Source of the DNA: Tetracladium setigerum
Taxonomy: Eukaryota > Ascomycota > Leotiomycetes > Helotiales
Direction of reading: 5' to 3'
NCBI GenBank assembly: GCA_031472005.1
Contig: PZJY01000002.1
Coordinates: 992,001-1,056,000, forward strand
Length of the DNA stretch: 64,000 nt
The notes beneath the pieces were generated by a model that had not been told where the DNA came from, searched no databases, and saw nothing but the letters and a program-made list of their open reading frames with translations. Within the stretch, counting starts at the first letter, position 1. Every line of letters starts with the position of its first letter. The position numbers were made by a program, and so were the translations under genes. Below, piece by piece: positions 35,165 to 45,466 of this stretch.

Positions 35165-36004
35165 AGAATCCATAGCACTCGAAGTGAGTGGTGTATTCTT
35201 ATGGGCGACAGGAGTATTAGAGAAGATTTTATGATAAATGTATTCACCTACCTGGCAATAGCCGTCCAAGAGCGACAGAACAAGTTGGTAAGTAAACGAG
35301 GGATTCACTCAGGAGCCTGCCTCCTCGGTCTTATAATACTGCAAATTGAAAACCTCGTACAGAATTAGTTCCTAGATTTTTTTTTCAAGTCTCTAATGCA
35401 TAGAGATTCACTCTCATGTCCTGATAATTGGAGAATGGCGATGTCAATATCGTGTACAGAAATGAGAGAGACCGAGGTTGACGTTTTGAAAGAAGGTTGA
35501 ATCCATCCCAACTGCCAAGCACGCCAAGATGCGGCCGCCCAAAGTGACGAGCTTCGAAGATTTGGAAACATTTCAAATGTCGGAGAAAATCACCCCCAAG
35601 CTCTTTCTCTTCGCCCAATCATCTCATTCATTAACTTTCTGTCTATTCTCTTCTGCTCCACACATAGAGTATATTTCGTCAGCAAGGTCTCTCCTTGGTC
35701 TAGATTTCCATTAAAGTTCTTCTTCTTATTAATAATCCCCTTATCGTTTTGCCGTTACCTTACTGTACTGTACTGGACTGTCCGGAGCTTGCAGAACAAC
35801 GATTCGTCAGTCGCACTTCGCACTTCGCAAGCACGTCACTCACTGCATAGCACATAAATAAACCCCTCCACCCCGCTACTCTACACCTTCTTCTCCAATG
35901 CAAGTGATAACTCTACTCGCCCGCTCGACTACCAAAGTAGCATCCAAAACGGCGAACTCCAGACTTTCCTCCTCTCGCGCCAGTTCTCATCCTCCTCCTC
36001 AACC
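35165..36004. other. Spacer with probable out-of-frame presequence of glutathione reductase
   Basis: Most of this 840 bp spacer is non-coding. At 35759-35776 it holds TACTGTACTGTACTG. From 35898 an open frame encodes a presequence-like peptide (MQVITLLARSTTKVASKTA) that runs towards the reductase but is one base out of frame with it. Confidence 0.5.
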
Positions 36005-37463
36005 ATGGCGCCCATCTCCAAGGAGTGCGACTTCCTCGTTATTGGCGGTGGCAGCGGTGGTTTGGCATCCGCCAGGAGAGCAAGTGGCTACTACGGCGCA
36101 AAGACTATTGCCGTCGAGGCCAAACGCCTGGGAGGCACTTGTGTCAATGTTGGGTAGGTTGCACATATTCAAAATATCTTGAACTCCGCTGACAATTTCT
36201 AGATGCGTGCCCAAGAAAGTTACCTTCAACGCCGCTGCCCTCCGAGAGGCTATCCACGAGTCAAAAGCATACGGCTTTTCCGTCGAGGAAACGAAACCTT
36301 TCGACTGGCCATATTTCAAGAAGAAGCGAGACGCATACATCCTGCGTCTGAACGGAATCTATGAGAGGAACCTGGCAAACGACAAGGTCGAATACATTCA
36401 CGGCCGAGCAAGCTTGACCGGAACCAACACTGCAGAGGTCGTTTTGGATGATGGCACAAAACAAACAATTCGCGCAAAGAAGATTCTTTTGGCGGTAGGA
36501 GGACACCCCACAATTCCACCAGAGATTCCAGGATCGGAGTACGGAATCAACAGCGATGGATTCTTCGAGATCGAGACACAGCCCAAGAAGGTTGCTCTGG
36601 TCGGAGCTGGATATATCGCCGTCGAGTTCGCTGGAATGTTCAATGCTCTTGGTACGGAGACACATCTGTTCATCCGCCATGACACTTTCCTAAGATCCTT
36701 TGATCCAATGGTACAGGAGGCGATTGTTGCAGAATATGAGCGCTTGGGTGTCCACATCCACAAACAATCGAGCCAGAGCAAGGTTGTCAAGGACGAGAAG
36801 ACTGGCAAACTCACCCTACATTACAAGGATTCCACTGGAGAGGGAATTCTGGAAGACGTTGATGAATTGATTTGGGCCATTGGCCGAACTCCTGAAGTTG
36901 AGGGCTTAGGACTAGAAGCAGCGGGTGTCAAGCAAAACGAAAAGAAGCAGATTATTGCTGACGAATACCAAAACACCAATGTCGAAAACATTTACTCCTT
37001 GGGAGATGTGGTCGGCAAGATGGAACTTACACCTGTCGCTATCGCCGCGGGACGAAAGCTCGGTGACCGTCTTTTCGGACCAGAGAAGTTCAGCACCGCA
37101 AAGCTTAATTACGATCTCATTCCATCCGTTGTCTTCTCCCACCCGGAGGTCGGTACCATCGGTCTCACAGAACCAGAAGCTATCGAAAAGTACGGCAAGG
37201 AGAATCTCAAGATCTACACCACGAGCTTCACAGCTATGTACTATGCCATGATGGAGCCAGAAAACAAGGGTCCAACGAAGTACAAGATCATTTGCCACGG
37301 ACCAGAGGAGAAGGTCGTTGGCTTGCACATTTTAGGTTTGGGAAGCGGAGAGATGCTACAAGGTTTTGGTGTTGCTATGAAGATGGGTGCTACGAAGGCA
37401 GACTTCGATAGCTGCGTTGCTATTCATCCTACGAGTGCCGAAGAATTGGTTACAATGAAGTAG
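36005..37463 (+). CDS. glr1: Glutathione reductase
   Basis: Two exons, 36005-36153 and 36203-37463, encode 469 residues for the form starting MAPISKECD. The FAD-binding motif is VIGGGSGGLASARRA. The redox-active disulfide lies in GGTCVNVGCVPKK (Cys46 and Cys51). The NADPH-binding motif is GAGYIAVEFAGM, followed by RHD(TFLR) with the usual basic residues, and the proton-relay His is in AIHPTSAEE (His458). The enzyme reduces glutathione disulfide with NADPH in the cytosol and, in longer isoforms, in mitochondria. The sequence before the ATG in the same frame reads SRQFSSSSST, a typical end of a mitochondrial presequence, and is linked to an upstream ATG if one base is restored near 35980. Confidence 0.96.
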
Positions 37464-38409
37464 AGATATCTGTATTTTAGAAGCACGGCATACACTTAAA
37501 GAATAATAGATGTTATTGGCCACAGGTTTTGTTTTTGCTGTGGGTGCGCGTGGTGATATATTTGCACATCTAATTTGCCGTACAAAACTTATCCTTTCAT
37601 GCCACTTTGTTTCTGATGAATGCAGACTACTGATTTTCATCGCGATTGTTCTTGGGTGCGTGCTTTATCATGTGGCCTGTGGTGTAAAGCCTGTTGTTCA
37701 AGTGTTCTTGGCACCCGAGCAGGAAGCGGGCACTTTAATACTTCTATTGGATTGAAAACCCTCAAAAGAAAGGTGTTAGAGTCGAGAGTCTCAAAATTGA
37801 AGGGATCTCATAATCCATACACACAACTGGTTCATTATCTGTTGAAGTGGGTGCCGTGGTGGTCACGTTGAAGTGATTTTGCGATGTTGAGAGAGCTAAG
37901 CGAGGATTTGACAACGTCTGATAACCATACCAATATCATCTCCAGGTCGAGCAGCGATGTTCACAGTATAAACAAAGTTACTGGTGTAATAGAATACGCT
38001 GTAATAATTCAAATCATTAAACTTGTTCCATGCTTCTTGCGTAGGTGCTATCTAATGTCAACTAAAAAGCCAAGAGCATTTTGTTGTAACAAATACAAAG
38101 AAATAATACAACAGTATGAGAGATCCTACACGTCTTGAAGGCTTTATGAGCTAGTTCAAAGTAAGGCTCTACATGATGTCTCACGTCACGTCTCTCACGC
38201 GCTCTCGCTGTCAAAGGTGAGGTGAAGTGTTGATGTCGTTGTCGCGACACGCTAGTCTTGGCGCTTCATTGTTTACCTCGCTCAACTCATCTCCAACACA
38301 TTCACCACTATACTTCATCGGATTAAACTACTACCGCTCCGTGCCGAAGATTCTCCGCCAGATTCTAGACCTCTGGTTGGCTACTTTAATTCACTCTCGC
38401 TTCGTTAAG
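37464..38409. other. Intergenic spacer between two rightward genes
   Basis: No gene with support is seen. The ATG at 38227 is in frame with the next gene and would add 61 residues, but those look like leader sequence. Confidence 0.45.
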
Positions 38410-40089
38410 ATGAATCTCAACAATGACGATCGCAGTCATCTTCTCTGGCCTAGCTACGAGGTTCACTCATCCGTTGACGGCCCATTTCGCACCGCAGAAG
38501 AGCTCGTTGATGACCTTAACGGTAGTAATCTTGAATTGAGAACTCTCGAAGAAGGCGAAACTCCACCTGGCACCAATTTCGCGGGAGGCTTCGAAGGCAA
38601 GGAGGGCAAGCGAGGCAAGCGAGGCAAGAGAGGCAAGAGAGGCAAGAGGGCCAAGAAGAACAAGCAGATCACGGAGACTACGGAGACTACGAACATGATG
38701 ATGAGACCTAGTTCAAGCCGTGGCGGTTCGGTCAGAAGCGTGGTGAGTAAAGGCCGTCTCCTCTCTCTGCAAGATCGATCCGCGATCGAAGGCACTCGGG
38801 ACGACAAATTTCATCTTAACACGTAAAGCTAACTGATGTTCCAGGTTGAGGGTTTTGATACGATGAGCCTCAACAGATCCAGCGAGAGACGAAGCACCAC
38901 CATCGCATCGCCATTGGGCCCTGGTCAGGTCAGAGGCAGAACCGTTTGGACTGATCCCTCTCGAGACAAGGTGTTGCCAGCTGATGATCCTAAGCACCCT
39001 GATCATGCCTACTGGAATTCCTTCCATGCTTCTACTCCAACCCAACTGAAAAGCTTTGACGGAGAGGTCCTCGAAGCATGCCGAGTCGTCAAAATGTACC
39101 TTGGTCCACCAGGATCTCCAGCCTCAGAGCCGGAGGAAGCCATTGGCGAGCAAGAGACTAAGACTGAGGCACACGCCACCAACAAAAAGGAAGATGAGTT
39201 CAAATCCATGCTTGATCCCAATCGCCCAGACATCAACATGACCCCATCAGAGATCGAAAACTACGCGGATTTCAATCCTCGCCTCTTCGATATCCATGCC
39301 ACCCACAGAGATCTCCACAAGCACCTCGGCATCCGCGATGGTATTCAAGTCACTGGCATTGACCTCCCCTACACCTTTGACCTCCCAACCAATCTGTCCG
39401 ATTATTACGGTATGCCACTCGTCGAAGACCCTCGTAAAGTCAGATCGCTTTACATCCCAGTTCGAGACCCCAACGACTCCAACTCCGATTCAGACTCTGA
39501 GGTAGATCACAAAGGCAAGGATCGTAAGGGCAAGAAGGCCAAGAAGAGCAAAGGCAAGAAGAACAAGAAAGGCAAGAATGCAAAGAAGAGCAAGAAGGGC
39601 AAGGGTAAGGAGAAGACTCTCAAGGACCACTCTGGTTCCGAAGACGACGACTCCAGCGCCGAAGACGACGCTGATAATTTCTTCCGTCCTGTCAAATCCG
39701 TCCCCGCTGCTCAATCTCTCGCTCTCTATCTCGCTGGCCTGGGCTACGATGTCCGGGAGATCTCCCTCGTTCTCGGCCCCCTTGACCCAGAGTTTCTCTT
39801 CGACACCACAAGTCACTGGTACAAGGGCTTCCGCGTTCCCGAGCACTGGCTCATGAATGAATACATGGTTGAGCAGACTTTGGTGGCGTGCAAGACCGGC
39901 ACTAGGGCTTATGAGCTCGACTTTCACCCAGATGGCACACCAGTTGGCCAGAGCTATCGGGAGCTGAAGTTGAGACTGCTTTGCCGAGGTGCGTTGTACT
40001 TCGCTACTGAGACGCTGGAGAATTACTTCTGGTGGAGATGTGGAAGTGATGAAGTCCCAAACCCAAACATCACTCAGTTCATTTATTGA
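38410..40089 (+). CDS. Unknown protein with Lys/Gly repeats
   Basis: Exons 38410-38742 and 38845-40089 encode 525 residues. An N-terminal block ends in a basic repeat (RGKRGKRGKRGKRAKK). The central part has IENYADFNPRLFDIHATHR, LHKHLGIRDGIQVTGIDLP and TFDLPTNLSDYYGMP. A second Lys/Gly-rich tract (about 39500-39625, KKAKKSKGKKNKKGKNAKK) follows. An ordered C-terminal block ends LLCRGALYFATETLENYFWW. I recognise no domain. The two basic tracts and acidic stretches make it look like a nuclear or nucleolar protein, which is inference. Length 525 assumes the ATG at 38410. The intron phase is consistent. Confidence 0.72.
38594..38657 (+). repeat. 9-bp coding minisatellite (RGK units)
   Basis: About seven copies of GGCAAGMGA in tandem encode GKR units in the unknown protein. 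Units differ by A/C changes only. Copy number is likely to vary between strains. Confidence 0.75.
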
Positions 40090-40943
40090 TCTTGTGCCGG
40101 TGTTCCTGTGGTGGTGATTTTTTTGTTGTTTGAAGGGGAAGAGGGGCATGATTTGGTGTTTATTGGCGGTTTTCCTTTGCATTTTCGAGTTCATTTGGGG
40201 TTGGTGAATGATTATTTGGCACCCTGGCGTTACGTCCTACGATACCCTGGATGCTTTGTGGATATTTAGCACTTGGACTGATAGGCCTTTGGCACATTAA
40301 GTTTGCACTCTGGTTTTCAGATCTCCGCAGCTACGTTCACTCCTAGATTGTCATTGCGATGATACCTATTTCCTATTTTGTTGGTCTACAATTCTTTTCC
40401 CTTTCTTCAGAAGCCTTACAAAGATATCGGAGAAGGAAAAAGATATCGTGTGCGATTGTTTTAGAAAGTTTGTATTTGTTGCCTCGTTAGAGGGTAACTC
40501 AGGAGCACAGCTAGAAACCAAAGCAAGAATATAAATTGAACATAATGGAATTAAGAACGGTCACGGTGCGCAATTGAAGAGTGAGACAAAGATAAAACTG
40601 TTATTATCATTGAAGGTTTTCGTCTCGAACGCAAAGACATGCGAAGAGCAACTGTTGCAAAGTCCCAGAACAATATCATCCCATTCTATTTCCAACCCCC
40701 CCGCAAAGTTCAAACCGAAAATATCCCAAAAATTAAAGAAACAAGTTGCCCATGCTAGCCATGCTGATTTCATTCCACCCTTATCATCGAAGAGATTTCA
40801 AGAGCAAAGATCCGAACACAAGACCAAACAAGAAACCACACCTCCACGACCGAGAGTGATCACAATGATCAGTAGTAAGAATTACAACACATCCTTGCTG
40901 AGAAACACTGCCAAATCTCTAAGCATGAATGGCCAGTTGCTGC
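40090..40943. other. Convergent 3' spacer
   Basis: The 0.85 kb between two gene ends is AT-rich. An open frame at 40574-41020 overlaps the end of the next gene and shows no family features. Confidence 0.5.
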
Positions 40944-41516
40944 TTAAAAGAGCGGACGAGAGATGTAGATGGCCAAGCCATGAGGAGCACGACCCTTCTC
41001 AATGGCGCGGAGAACCTTGAGGCAGTTCTCATCAGTGATGACAGAGCCGCTGGATTGATCATCCCAGGGACCAGAGACAGCCTTGATCTTAGAGACCTTG
41101 TGTTCCTGAGACCAGATAGCATCATACTCGAGATTGGGGCGTTGATGAGCAGGGAGGGTTTGAAGTCGCTTGAACTGGTGTTGAAGCGGATCGATGAGAG
41201 CAGGTCGAGTCATGTTGGTATGGACTTCAAGGAATTCATGGCCGCCCTTGTGGACAGTCTCCTCGGCATCCTGGAGGTAGAGGTCGACGCGGAGGTCCAT
41301 CTTGACGGGTTGCTCGAGAGTAGCGTCGGGGAAGTTGTAGGTGGTGGATGGAGAGCCGTTGGAGTTCGTGGTAGATTTATCGTTGCCGTGAACGGGTCCA
41401 TTGCCGTTACCGCTACCGTTACCGTTGCCGTTGTTGTTGACATTCTTGAACTGGTCGTACAGGCTCTTGAGGAATTCATCCATGGTCATGTCGGCGTGAA
41501 CGATCGAAGCAGACAT
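40944..41516 (-). CDS. Unknown 190-residue protein, Asn/Gly-rich
   Basis: A single exon from the ATG at 41516 encodes 190 residues. The start MSASIVHADMTMDEFLKSLYDQF is followed by an NGNGNGSGNGNG tract (residues about 29-40), then a more ordered part with VKMDLRVDLYLQDAEETVHK and LPAHQRPNLEYDAIWSQEH, ending GLAIYISRPLF. I do not recognise a family. The reading frame is open with a good start context (ACATC before, GACATGATG on the plus strand), and its composition is clearly protein-like in the C-terminal half. It may be a small lineage-specific protein. Confidence 0.65.
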   Translation of the reverse strand: MSASIVHADMTMDEFLKSLYDQFKNVNNNGNGNGSGNGNGPVHGNDKSTTNSNGSPSTTYNFPDATLEQPVKMDLRVDLYLQDAEETVHKGGHEFLEVHTNMTRPALIDPLQHQFKRLQTLPAHQRPNLEYDAIWSQEHKVSKIKAVSGPWDDQSSGSVITDENCLKVLRAIEKGRAPHGLAIYISRPLF

Positions 41517-42094
41517 GATGACGCAGATTGCTCAGCTTGAAGTGTAATGAGGAATATTTGATGTTTGTGATGGACTTTGAAAAGATGGCGAGGGAGAAGG
41601 ATTGAGCGATGATGAGAGGAGTGGAGGATGATGAATCAACTTGCAAGGTGGAAAGCCCTTGTTTTATAGACTTTGGAGCAGACCTTACGCTCCCTGGTGT
41701 GGCAGTCCCATCTCTGACACAAAGTCTTTAGAACAAACACCTCGCTCAATGAAAGCCAATGAATACCGTAAGTGCTTCCTGAACGGGGTATTTTCAGGAT
41801 CTGTATGGTAGAAGCGGAAAGCAGCTTTCGACAAACACAAAAATGGCCAAAGGATCATGTTCGAAAGATTGATTGACGGACAAAGTAGTATGAAACTGAT
41901 AGCAAACCCGGAAGTTGCCGGCACATTACAGTATTGCAGCTTTGCCGTGAGAAGCAGAGTCATCTTTGGCAATGGGTAGGTACTTGAAACGCGTTCCCGC
42001 GATCTTTTTACTTTGTAGTGGTTGAAGGTTATATTTGGCTAACGGTATCTAGAATGCCAAATCAACTTTTAGTGATGGGATATACTTAACTAGC
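41517..42094. other. Intergenic spacer between two leftward genes
   Basis: The spacer holds the promoter of the 190-residue protein and the 3' end of the RecQ gene. The 95-codon frame at 41685-41972 has no support. Confidence 0.45.
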
Positions 42095-43759
42095 TCAATC
42101 ATAACCCTCGTAGTCAATATTATACATCCCTAACTCTCTTTGGGTGCTCACAAATTCCTCATCCTGAAGGCCGCTTGCTTTCGCCTTCTTTAAAGCCTTC
42201 GCGTTTTTGTGGAAATCGCACGCGTAATCGCATTCCGGAACCCCCTGCTCGCCAAAGTACTTGCAGATAAGTTGATGGCGGCATGTTTCGACATTCTCGC
42301 AATACTGTACAAGAGCGGTGAGACTTTTCAATCTAGCCTCCATATTGCTTTTTTCCTTGTTTGCATCTTTAGCCAAGCGATTGTAAGCTCGATCACGATC
42401 CTCACGGCTGTAGTACATGATGCATAAGCTTGCTTTACCATCTCTTCCAGCACGACCGGCCTCTTGGTAGAAACCTTCAAACGACTTGGGTAATTGCCAG
42501 TGAACAACAAATCGTACGTTCTCCTTGTTGATCCCCATACCAAACGCCGTGGTGGCCACGATTACATCATAACCTTTGTCGTTATTCACCCAACGATGAA
42601 GAGTTTCGTTCTTCTCGTCGTTGCGGAGGCCTGCGTGATAAGGCTTTGCTCCGATGCCGCTTGCTCGCAGACGAGCTGCAAGGCTTTCGCAATCTTGCCG
42701 GAATAGTGTATAGATTATACCGGAAACATTATCAACGCGTTCGTTGCTGATTTCAAGCTCGTCGCGGCGTGTGTCCTCGGCTCTGCGCTTGTGGACTCGT
42801 TTGAGCCAACCAACAAAATCGACATAGTGATCCTCCTCATCGTTCTTGAATCGTACTTCGTAATGAAGGTTTTTTCGGCTGGTAGTCATACTAAAGACCT
42901 TCAAGTTGGCCTCTGACATACCAAGGGTAGTGATCACATCTTGCCGTACTTGTGGGGTTGCGGTTGCTGTCAAACAGATTATGTGGACATCTGGGCAGTT
43001 ATCGCGAAACCAACGAAGCCCTTTGAAGCTTGGTCGGAAGTCATGACCCCATTCCGATATGCAATGTGCCTCGTCAACAGCCAGACGGGCAAATTCTCGC
43101 TGCTCATAGACCAACTTGATGTGCTTTTTGAAGGCTTCGGTGGCGCATTGCTCTGGGGTTACGTACAGGAGCCGAGTGAGCGGGTGGCCTGTAGCGAGAT
43201 CCTTTAACAAACGAGTTTTCTCCTCATACGTGGTATTGCTGTTGATAGTACCCGCGGCAATATCAGAGGCTTGCAATGCGTTTACTTGATCTGTCTGCAG
43301 TTGCACGGTGTGAGAGGTGGCATGTGAGCGTATGCGAAAAGGAGAGAACGCACCATCAAAGAAAGTAGTGGAGATATTACGATGGTTACTACGAATGCAT
43401 GTTAGAAAAGTTGAGGTAATTAATCAAGTGGTACTTGTATTATTACTTCCATGGTCAACAACGGCAGGAAGTTGAAAGCAAAGACTTTTACCAAACGATG
43501 TAGCCTGTGGCAAAATTTAGTAAAAAGCGAGGTTTTTGAAGACTGCAAGTACATACAGCCTGGACAAACACATCTCCTTCGAGTGCTGCACATATGATCT
43601 CTCGTTGGAATGGCCTGCAGAATGGAGTGATCAGCTTTGCTGGACTTGCAGTAATCTTAAAAAAAAACAGAGTCAAAATTACCTGAAGGCGGTCTTCTTG
43701 AATTTGCGACGGAGTGCAAAGTCGATGTCGACACAAGATGTTGTTCTTGACAAAGGCAT
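42095..43759 (-). CDS. RecQ-family DNA helicase, short form
   Basis: Five exons (43683-43759, 43557-43614, 43447-43504, 43354-43388, 43294-42095) encode 475 residues. The core carries motif 0 (FRPFQREII), Walker A (ATSFGKSLC, Lys51), motif Ia (ISPLLSLMTDQV), the DEAH box (AVDEAHCISEWGHDFRP), motif III (LTATATP), motif IV (GIIYTLFRQDCE), motif V (VATTAFGMGINK) and motif VI (QEAGRAGRDG). A RecQ-C zinc region follows (ETCRHQLICKYFGEQ, CDYACDFH). The protein ends soon after the zinc region, with no HRDC domain and no long N-terminus, unlike Sgs1 or BLM types. The four small 5' exons match family motifs exactly at the junctions. It should unwind DNA in repair or recombination; orthology within RecQ is open. 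Confidence 0.95.
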
Positions 43760-45466
43760 CTTGCTTGTTTTGTTTGACGGGAAAACCCTTTGAACTTGTA
43801 ATCGCCTCTGGGTGGTCCTCGACTCCTCGTACGCGTCTCAGCAACCGAAGCGAACTACAATAATGCGTGGTCTAGGGTCTATTTGATTCATACTTTCGAG
43901 GGCATGAATATGTAGACAATGAGCTGAATTCTCTGGTTGTTGGTTATTTCTCTGTCGGATGAACTTCCAATCTAACGTAATCGTTGGACTGGAGAGAATC
44001 TCCACGTCTTGATTCTCGAATGCAGGCGCGACTGGAAGCGACTGCACGTGATATACCTTGGCGTTATATCTCGGAAAAGTCAAGGGCAGCTTTCACCAAG
44101 GTGGCTCCTTTACGATCGATGGATATTTCATCATCAGGTAAAGTAGTTCTCTTTCTAGTCATCCCTAAGTTTTCGGGTTCTTAGAAACAGAAGGGGCGGT
44201 TGAACATGGGACTGCTTTATCAAATTCCATTATGAAAGGAACCATGTCAATCTTGGATACCCAAGGTACCTAGGTATTTCTGGAGTACTCAAAAGGTGGA
44301 ATTTTGCTCAGTCAGGCGAGATATCCTTTACGCATCATTTCCTTCAAACAAACTACCTAGGTAGGTAAGGTTCATTCCTCACGAGATATGCGTTGTTCAT
44401 GAGGGGCAAACGTCACCCGGAAGAGCGGTCGATGGATTCAACAACTCGCGTCGTAACATGACACCGGCCAACCCCTTGTAGAAATTGATATTACTTGGCT
44501 TTAGCTCTCTAGGAAGCATCCGTACACGAGTATCCTTTCCCATTCATATCATAACATTTTCACCGAGAAGTCCCCAACAAAACTATTCGGAAGTCGAGGA
44601 GCCTTTGCTTGGCTATGGGGTCGCAACGTATTCTGTGCAATATGCAGAAGCAGTGGAAGGGCCAGGAAGCATTCAATGAGAGAGAGGTGTTATTCAATAA
44701 GAAACACAAACTCTCGGTCCCTTCCGATAGCCAACGAAGTTCTCAGGCCGAGGTGTGACTTACACCAGGTAAAAGACTTTCAGGACCTGCTGTTGTGAAA
44801 TGCATTCCTTGTCAGCGGGTACCCTGACCCTGCTGGTTTTTGGACACGTTGGGGTGATGCTGTATGTAACAAAACACCCTTTCATCTGATGTTGACGAGA
44901 GTGAATAACAAGAAGAAGAAGAAGCAGCAGAAGCTTCAACGAGAAGCACAATGGAGGTTTTATGCCAATCCACAAAACAAAGGCGGTTGCATGATTATGG
45001 CGAGGATGATGACCAGTTCGCAATACATTGGAAACGCCCTCGATCGCCCCTCCATATCATGTGACTCGGGCCAAGCAAATCCAGGGGCGCTTCGTACCTG
45101 CATCTCGCACGAGTTGAGCGAGCGTGGAGCCCAAGTAGTATCAGATTCTCCCCAACCCCCCAGATCCACCGAACATGTCGACCTCAACTCCAGAGAATGC
45201 GACCTGAGATGGGCCAGCTCGTACGGGACAACTTCGCGAATGGCATCTGCTAACGATCGAGCGACAGCGACAGCCGCAGCCCTCCCAATCGCGACAGAAT
45301 CTCTCCACTTTTCGTTTCATTTTCGTGGCAGGAAACGTTGAAACATCGCCCTTCCTCCCGGACCACGGTCAGTGTGAGTGAACAGGGCTCTAGGTCACAA
45401 AGGAGGTGAAATAAAGAGACAGAGGCAGAGACCACAAAGGCCACGAAATCCAGCAATCTGGCGACA
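43760..45466. other. Divergent 1.7 kb spacer between RecQ and SOG2
   Basis: No gene is supported. The spacer has two CCTAGG copies (44264-44277 and 44353-44370). Open frames at 44889-45341 and 44485-44679 have no motif. The last 100 bases are leader-like for SOG2. Confidence 0.5.
44353..44370. repeat. Dispersed CCTAGG/TAGG motif
   Basis: CTACCTAGGTAGGTAAGG contains the palindrome TACCTAGGTA. A second copy (GGTACCTAGGTA) lies 90 bp to its left. Confidence 0.6.

Noticed and set aside
44889..45341. 150-codon open frame between RecQ and SOG2
   Set aside because: It has no domain, no splice context and a biased composition. It overlaps the probable SOG2 leader.
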